Position numbers and translations under genes: made by a program
The notes under the pieces: model-generated
Told to the model about the DNA's origin: nothing
The model's database searches: none
The model's input: the letters and a program-made list of their open reading frames with translations, nothing else
Part shown: positions 59,359 to 64,000 of the stretch, one piece after another
How positions within the stretch are numbered: the stretch's first letter is position 1
How the letters are laid out: each line of letters starts with the position of its first letter
Assembly: GCA_938003835.1 (NCBI GenBank)
Contig: CALKXJ010000026.1
Span: 53,846 to 117,845 of the forward strand
Direction of reading: 5' to 3'
Source of the DNA: an uncultured Bryobacteraceae bacterium
GTDB taxonomy: Bacteria; Acidobacteriota; Terriglobia; Bryobacterales; Bryobacteraceae
DNA length: 64,000 nucleotides

Positions 59359-61923
59359 GTGCTTGGATGGCTGAAGCGACAGCGAAACGGGCCGCATTCC
59401 ATCCCTTCGCGTTATGCCGAAGAGCGCATCCGGGAGAAATACCACAGCTTTCAGAATCTTCTGAACCTGAACACCGAGTGTCTCGAGCTGATGGCAGAGC
59501 TGCAGGAAGACCTCCGCTTTGTGCCGCCGCTTCGCGATATCGTCCAGGACAGACTCGGCGCCTTGTTCGAGCGGACCGGGCGAATCCTGGAGTCGCTGCG
59601 AAAGCTGGGAGGAGACAAGACGGAAGAGCTGGCGATCTTACTGGAGACCTTGCGGCGGGACGTGGAGCGCTACGTCGCGGGGTTGCAGGAGCTGGCCGCG
59701 CCACGCCTGGCGGTGTGGCTTTCCCAGGTCGGCCTGGAGGCCATGGCGGAGGTCGGGGGCAAGGCCGCCTATTTGGGTGAAATCAAGGGGAAACTTGGGC
59801 TGCCGGTGCCGGAAGGCTACATTCTGACGACGGAAGCCTATCGCCAGTTCTGCGGGATCCCGTGCTGGCGCCGAATCCGGGATGCGCTCGCGAGAGTCGA
59901 TCCGGAAAACCTGGAGACGTTGCGGACGGCCTCGCGCCAGTTGCAGGCGATGGTCATGGAGATCCCGATGCCCCGCGCTGTGGAGGTGGCGCTGCTCGAC
60001 TGGGCGCTGGCTTTGCGCGGCTCCGAGGGCGGTCTCGTGGTGCGCTCGAGCGCGGTGGGCGAAGGCGGAGAACGTACTTACGCCGGCCAGTATCTGAGTT
60101 TGCTGAATGTCCCGCGGGAGGATGTGGCGGCCGCCTATCGCCAGGTAATCGCGGCGCGCTTTAGCGAACAGGCGCTCTCCTACCGCCTATCGACGGGCTT
60201 GCTTGAGGTCGACAGCCCAATGGCAGTGCTGATTCTGCCGCTCGTTCGGGCCCGTGCGGCCGGTGTGCTGTACACGCGCGACCCGGCCAACCCCCACGCC
60301 GGCGACGTCTGGATCACGGCGACGCGGGGCCTGGGAGCGGATCTGGCCAGCGGGCGCGCTCCCGCCGACCTGTATGTGGTCTCGCGCAAGGGCGCGCACA
60401 AGATCCTGCGCACTCAAGCCGCCGTGCAAACCGAATGGATCGTGCCCCGGGCGGGCGGCGGCACCGAGCACCAGCCTGTCTCCGGGGAAGCGCTTGCACG
60501 TCCCTGCGTGAGCGAGTCCGAGCTGGCGTTGCTCGCCGAATCCGCCGTCGCGATCGAAAAGCACTTTGGCGCTCCCCAGGACATCGAGTGGGCAGTCGAC
60601 CAAGCTGGGGCGATCTGGATCTTGCAGTCGAGGCCGCTGGCCGTGGTGCGCGCCGAACGGGAGCGATCGCGAGCGCGACCACGCGGTGAGCCGGTGCTCA
60701 CCGGCGGGGTGACCATTTACCCGGGCAGAGTCTCCGGGCCGGCCTTTCTGGCCGGCGAGACACTGCCCGGCGAAGACGTTCCCCGCAATTCCGTCTTGTT
60801 CCTGCGCCGGGCCTCGCCGGAAATTGTGAAGTTCTTGCCGCGCGTCTGCGGCGTCGTGGCCCAGTGGGGTAACGTCACCGGTCACGCCGCCACGGTGCTC
60901 CGGGAGTTCCAGGTGCCCTCGGTGTTTCTCGTCGAGAACATTTTCGAGCGGATCCGTCACGGCGAAGAGGTCAGCCTGGATGCCACCGCCCGAAAGGTCT
61001 ACCGCGGAGCGTTTTGGGAGGCCCGGTCCGTCGAGCTGTCCGAGCGGGGCGGCGAGGGCGGCAAGGCCAAAGGCCCGATCGCCGAGAAGATCCTCACTTT
61101 GACGCTGCTCGATCCGGCGGGCCACTCCTTCCGGCCTTCGGGCTGCAAGTCAGTCCACGACGTGCTCCGTTACGCCCACGAAAAGGCCGTCGCAGCCATG
61201 TTCCAAGTTAATGACCTGGAGATGGAGAAGACCGGACACGCGGCGCGTCAGATCAAGATGGAGGTGCCGCTGAACATCTATGTGCTGGATCTCGGCGGAG
61301 GCCTGGCCGAAGAGGCGGCCTTCAGCCGCGAGGTCGAGCCCCAGCAGATCCTCTGCCGCCCGTTTCAGAGCTTGTGGAAGGGAGTCACGCACCCCGGCGT
61401 GAGCTGGAAGCGCGAGATGCCGGCCCGCTTCAGTGATCTGGCCAGTCTTGTGGCCAGTTCCTTCAGCCCACAAACCGGGGCCATGCGGGCGCTCGGGATG
61501 CGCAGCTACTTACTGGTGGCCCGGGACTATATGAACCTGAACAGCCGGCTGGCTTACCATTACAGCCTCGTGGACTCCTGCTTATGCGACGACCCGGTGC
61601 GCAACTACATCTCGTTCCGCTTCGCCGGAGGCGGCTCGACGCGCTACCGCAGAAATCTCCGCGCCCACTTTCTGGAGGCCTGCCTCCGCCACTATGGCTA
61701 CACCGTCCAGCGCCGCGGGGACCTGGTGAACGCCTGGATGCGAAGGATCCCCCCGGAGGAGGCCGACTTCGCCCTCGACATTCTCGGGCGCCTGCTCGCC
61801 TGCGCTTGCCAGCTCGACATGTACATGGACCACCCGGAGACGATGCAGTGGTTTGTCGAGCAATTCCTCCGCGGCAATTACGCTTTCGAGGAGGAAGAGA
61901 ACCTGGCGGGCCCCGGGCGCTGA
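59359..61923 (+). CDS. PEP-synthase-like protein with a novel C-terminal domain
   Basis: An 854-residue protein. An N-terminal helical region (about 1-115) is followed by the pyruvate-phosphate-dikinase ATP-binding domain (MAEVGGKAAYLGEIKGKLGLPVPEGYILTT, VVRSSAVGEGGERTYAGQYLS, ILPLVRARAAGVLYTRDP, DIEWAVDQAGAIWILQSRPL). The phospho-His swivel domain follows, with His509 in GNVTGHAATVLREFQVPSVFLV. The C-terminal PEP/pyruvate barrel is absent. In its place are about 290 residues (570-854) with FRPSGCKSVHDVLRYAHEKAV, SWLKRE-like stretches and RSYLLVARDYMNLNSRLAYHYS that I do not recognise. It may phosphorylate an unusual partner rather than make PEP. GTG 59359 has a CGGAGGG site. Confidence 0.85.
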   Translation: MLGWLKRQRNGPHSIPSRYAEERIREKYHSFQNLLNLNTECLELMAELQEDLRFVPPLRDIVQDRLGALFERTGRILESLRKLGGDKTEELAILLETLRRDVERYVAGLQELAAPRLAVWLSQVGLEAMAEVGGKAAYLGEIKGKLGLPVPEGYILTTEAYRQFCGIPCWRRIRDALARVDPENLETLRTASRQLQAMVMEIPMPRAVEVALLDWALALRGSEGGLVVRSSAVGEGGERTYAGQYLSLLNVPREDVAAAYRQVIAARFSEQALSYRLSTGLLEVDSPMAVLILPLVRARAAGVLYTRDPANPHAGDVWITATRGLGADLASGRAPADLYVVSRKGAHKILRTQAAVQTEWIVPRAGGGTEHQPVSGEALARPCVSESELALLAESAVAIEKHFGAPQDIEWAVDQAGAIWILQSRPLAVVRAERERSRARPRGEPVLTGGVTIYPGRVSGPAFLAGETLPGEDVPRNSVLFLRRASPEIVKFLPRVCGVVAQWGNVTGHAATVLREFQVPSVFLVENIFERIRHGEEVSLDATARKVYRGAFWEARSVELSERGGEGGKAKGPIAEKILTLTLLDPAGHSFRPSGCKSVHDVLRYAHEKAVAAMFQVNDLEMEKTGHAARQIKMEVPLNIYVLDLGGGLAEEAAFSREVEPQQILCRPFQSLWKGVTHPGVSWKREMPARFSDLASLVASSFSPQTGAMRALGMRSYLLVARDYMNLNSRLAYHYSLVDSCLCDDPVRNYISFRFAGGGSTRYRRNLRAHFLEACLRHYGYTVQRRGDLVNAWMRRIPPEEADFALDILGRLLACACQLDMYMDHPETMQWFVEQFLRGNYAFEEEENLAGPGR

Positions 61924-61929
61924 AGCGCT

Positions 61930-63285
61930 TCAAGGCTGAGCCAGCCGCGCCACTGTAGAGACGATGGTTTCCTCTACCTCCGGCGTGAAGGGCGCCGGCA
62001 GCCCATACTCCCACATGCCGTCGGTGCCCTCGTAACCGCCCTCTTCGAGCACCCGGCGGGAGGGGATGTAGGCTAACAGCTCGTTCATGTATCCGGCCAC
62101 CCAGGTCTTCTCCCAGCCGTACAGCGCCTTCAAGCGCAGGCTGTAGTCCACCACCGGCTCGCCGGTGAGCGCCACCAGCGTCAGGCTGTCGCCAAAGCGC
62201 CAGAGCTGAACCGGATAACGGCAGCGCTCCGGCAAACGCCCCTCGCGCCGCAACCGCTCGAGCAAATGCCCCAGGGCGCGGCGCTCATAGCCTGCCTTGG
62301 CCGCCGCCAGGCGGCGCTCCAGCTCCTCGGCCGGAGGCGGCGCCTGGAATCGCAGCTCCGCCTCCCCGAGCTTCGCCTGGAGCGGGCCGGCGAGCGCTCG
62401 CATCGGAGCCGCGAGCACCAGATCCACCGCCGCCGCCAGAATCCGCCCGTACATCTGCGGCAGCGCCTCCGCGTAGGGCTTCAGCCGCTCATCGGCGCCG
62501 TGGTAGCGCGGCAAGGGATTCTGGTCGCCTCCCGCCCCGGTAACGAACATCGCGGTGACACCCGGGTGCCGCTCCTCGAGCGCCGCCTGCGCAAAGCCCG
62601 GCCAGTCGCCGCTTACCTTGTAGCCGGCGAGCGCCGTGGCGTGACAGGCATAGCCGAACACTACCGCCTTGAGGCGCCCGGCGGCGTCGCGGACGCTTAG
62701 AACCGGTACGTCATGATCGACCGGGCCGGGGAGCACCCGGCCCCCGGGGCGCGCCCGCCGGCGGTTTACTGCAAAGCCCGCCAGGCCCTGCTCGAAAGCG
62801 AGCTGGGCGGGGGCCCGGTTGCGGACCGCCTCCGTAATGACCGTGACGAGCTGGTCGAAGAGACGGTCGGTGTAGCGGGAGACGGCGCGAACTTGCTCGG
62901 GCGGCAGCTCGTAATACAACGGTAAGACGCCGCGCGTCACCGGCGCACTGTGGTTGTGCGAATAGTTCACCAGCAGCCGTTCGCGCTTTACGCCCACCCT
63001 CTGGAGCACCCGCGCAGCGAGCGCCTCGATATCCTCCCGGCTGAAGCCGACCAGATCGGTCGCCACCAATACCGCCACCTCACCGGTCTCATCCTCGAGC
63101 GCCAGCGCCTTGGCCCAGATGTCGGAAAGGATGCCTTCGGAGGGCCGATCGCGATGGGCAAAGCCGGCCAGCCAGATCGGCTCTTCCGGCGTGATCCGCA
63201 CCCGCGCTACGCCTGCCTTCCAGGGGGGCTCTGCCGCGGCGCCGGCCACCGCCAGAGTCAAGGCAAGAGACAAGACGATTCGCAC
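61930..63285 (-). CDS. Neutral/alkaline non-lysosomal ceramidase-like protein
   Basis: A 451-residue secreted protein with a signal peptide (RIVLSLALTLAVAGAAA). The N-terminal catalytic-like domain has VRITPEEPIWLAGFAHR, VATDLVGFSREDIEALA, the metal-binding NYSHNHSAPVT, and FGYACHATAL with FVTGAGGDQNP. The C-terminal part has LVALTGEPVVDYSLRLK, GWEKTWVAGYMNELLAYIPS and GLPAPFTPEVEETIVSTVARL. This is the short neutral-ceramidase-like family (about 450 residues, without the C-terminal Ig-like domain), frequent in planctomycetes and acidobacteria. Hydrolysis of an amide-linked lipid or another substrate is possible. GTG 63285 is preceded by TATGAT (63299-63294) with 8 bp between, so the mRNA is probably leaderless. 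A decayed copy lies at 56.4 kb. Confidence 0.88.
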   Translation of the reverse strand: MRIVLSLALTLAVAGAAAEPPWKAGVARVRITPEEPIWLAGFAHRDRPSEGILSDIWAKALALEDETGEVAVLVATDLVGFSREDIEALAARVLQRVGVKRERLLVNYSHNHSAPVTRGVLPLYYELPPEQVRAVSRYTDRLFDQLVTVITEAVRNRAPAQLAFEQGLAGFAVNRRRARPGGRVLPGPVDHDVPVLSVRDAAGRLKAVVFGYACHATALAGYKVSGDWPGFAQAALEERHPGVTAMFVTGAGGDQNPLPRYHGADERLKPYAEALPQMYGRILAAAVDLVLAAPMRALAGPLQAKLGEAELRFQAPPPAEELERRLAAAKAGYERRALGHLLERLRREGRLPERCRYPVQLWRFGDSLTLVALTGEPVVDYSLRLKALYGWEKTWVAGYMNELLAYIPSRRVLEEGGYEGTDGMWEYGLPAPFTPEVEETIVSTVARLAQP

Positions 63286-63329
63286 GGTGTTTCATCATAG
63301 CCGAACCTGGACGGTGCCGAGCTGAGCTT

Positions 63330-63358
63330 TTGCCGCCCCCGGCCAGCGGCACTACAAT
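63330..63358 (+). promoter_or_regulatory. TTGCCG-N17-TACAAT promoter, leaderless
   Basis: TTGCCG (63330-63335) and TACAAT (63353-63358) are separated by 17 bp. The -10 ends 7 nt before ATG 63366. The same architecture recurs at 63932-63960 before the duplicated gene, which supports both the promoter and the start. Confidence 0.65.
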
Positions 63359-63365
63359 GAAAGCA

Positions 63366-63731
63366 ATGACTGAGCAGTGGCTGCCTGTCTATATCTCGTT
63401 GCTGACGCCGATCGCCACGCTGGCCGTTGTGCTGGTAGGTTTCCTCTACAACAATAGCCGGTTCACCGAGCTCAGCACGAGCGTCGACCGCCGTATCACG
63501 GAACTTAGCACCAGCGTCGACCGCCGTATCACCGAGCTCAGCAAGAGCGTCGATGGCCGCATCAGCGAGCTCAGCAAGAGTGTGGACAGCCGCATCTCAG
63601 ACCTCAAGGATCTCATCAAGGCCCAGGGCGATCGCTTCGATGCCAACCTGGCTCGCGTCGAAAGCTCCCTGCTCACCAAATTCGCCGAGCTCGACACTCG
63701 CCTGACGCGGATCGAAGCGCGCATTTCGTAG
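63366..63731 (+). CDS. Small membrane-anchored hendecad coiled-coil protein
   Basis: A 121-residue protein. It has one N-terminal transmembrane segment (VYISLLTPIATLAVVLVGFLYNN, about 8-30) followed by a long coiled coil. The coil begins with 11-residue units in register: RFTELSTSVDR, RITELSTSVDR, RITELSKSVDG, RISELSKSVDS, then a degenerate RISDLKDLIKA, and a final heptad region (RFDANLARVESSLLTKFAELDTRLTRIEARIS). Hendecad repeats form straight or right-handed coiled coils, as in bactofilin partners or membrane-tethered fibres. ATG 63366 is preferred over ATG 63357, which overlaps the -10. The same gene start, with its promoter, is repeated at the window end. Confidence 0.75.
   Translation: MTEQWLPVYISLLTPIATLAVVLVGFLYNNSRFTELSTSVDRRITELSTSVDRRITELSKSVDGRISELSKSVDSRISDLKDLIKAQGDRFDANLARVESSLLTKFAELDTRLTRIEARIS
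63459..63590 (+). repeat. Four in-frame 33-bp tandem repeats (11-residue units)
   Basis: Units at 63459-63491, 63492-63524, 63525-63557 and 63558-63590 encode R-[FI]-[TS]-E-L-S-[TK]-S-V-D-x. The DNA is nearly identical between units, with mostly third-base changes. This is recent tandem expansion within the coding frame and not a CRISPR array, because there are no spacers. Confidence 0.9.
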
Positions 63732-63931
63732 CCCGCCTGCCTCCGGCAAAGCCGGGAGCGCCGGCATTGCCTGCCTCGACGACGCCAGGGCTCCCCGACG
63801 CTGCGGGCCGCATCGAGGAGGAACGTCACCTTCACCGCGTCGGTTATACGCGGACGTACCGGAACTCCGCCGGCCCATCGATGCGCGTCCGGTTCGGCGG
63901 CCAGTTGCAGCCGGTTTCCGTAGGCCTGCCT

Positions 63932-63960
63932 TTGCCGGACCTGGGTGGCAGCACTAAAAT
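63932..63960 (+). promoter_or_regulatory. Second TTGCCG-N17-TAAAAT promoter, leaderless
   Basis: TTGCCG (63932-63937) and TAAAAT (63955-63960) are 17 bp apart, and the -10 ends 7 nt before ATG 63968, exactly as in the first copy 602 bp upstream. Confidence 0.65.
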
Positions 63961-63967
63961 GAAAGCG

Positions 63968-64000
63968 ATGACCGAGCAGTGGCTGCCTGTCTACATCTCG
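63968..64000 (+). CDS. Second copy of the coiled-coil protein gene, cut by window end
   Basis: Only 11 codons are visible (MTEQWLPVYIS), identical in protein to the first 11 residues of the gene at 63366 and differing from it only at synonymous bases. The upstream in-frame codons (MKA) and the promoter are also copied. The rest is outside the window, so the number of hendecad repeats in this copy is not known. Confidence 0.85.
   Translation, partial: MTEQWLPVYIS

Noticed and set aside
63459..63590. Short direct repeats as a CRISPR array
   Set aside because: The repeats are contiguous, in frame, have no spacers and encode a coiled coil.

Overview
This is a 64 kb stretch of GC-rich, gene-dense bacterial chromosome from a diderm. 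Several families point to Acidobacteriota, most likely the Bryobacterales/Solibacter lineage: a VWFA-related Acidobacteria-type protein, two very large Oar-like TonB-dependent receptors with an N-terminal carboxypeptidase-regulatory domain, a secreted DUF1080 sugar hydrolase beside a Tat-exported Gfo/Idh/MocA oxidoreductase, a sulfatase, and a highly divergent Hfq. The taxonomy is inferred from gene content. I saw no rRNA, tRNA, CRISPR array, prophage or intact insertion sequence. Most of the window is ordinary core chromosome, with a few decayed accessory fragments.

Left part (1-13.8 kb): the end of a ROK-family gene; a secreted carbohydrate group (Gfo/Idh/MocA dehydrogenase, DUF1080 hydrolase, and a glycosidase-like TIM-barrel protein on the other strand); a secreted tail-collar-domain protein abutting rlmH; a broken DUF433/DUF5615 toxin-antitoxin remnant; a MacA-like adaptor and MacB-type ATPase without their permease; accA translationally coupled to dnaE; and a UPF0104 flippase-like membrane protein.

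Middle part (14-40.8 kb): a large hybrid histidine kinase with one dead and one live receiver; metY; an MscS channel overlapping a Tat/lipobox sulfatase; an Oar-like receptor; a moaD-moaE fusion gene; a forward run containing VWFA protein, hfq-like, suhB, pyrimidine phosphorylase, aguB and aguA (agmatine to putrescine) and the giant helicase lhr; a B12-binding-type radical SAM protein; an MFS plus EamA transporter pair; and a sigma54-type AAA+ regulator that lacks the GAFTGA loop.

Right part (40.9-64 kb): a second Oar-like receptor; a large secreted protein of unknown function; glutamine-dependent nadE overlapping a YncE/phosphatase-like fusion that has lost metal-ligand motifs; a nitrogen module (amt, glnB, glnD) divergent from a BBP2 porin; and a four-gene cluster (cytidylate-kinase-like-BON, TauE/SafE exporter, TIGR02186 protein, PEP-synthase-like protein with a novel C-terminal domain) that is the best candidate for an undescribed system. 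The window ends with an intact neutral-ceramidase-like gene, whose decayed copy lies 5.5 kb upstream, and a tandemly duplicated small membrane-anchored coiled-coil gene, the second copy cut by the window edge.

Across the window, TATAAT-like -10 hexamers lie about 6-8 nt before several start codons, which suggests that leaderless transcription is common here. I used this signal to choose several starts.
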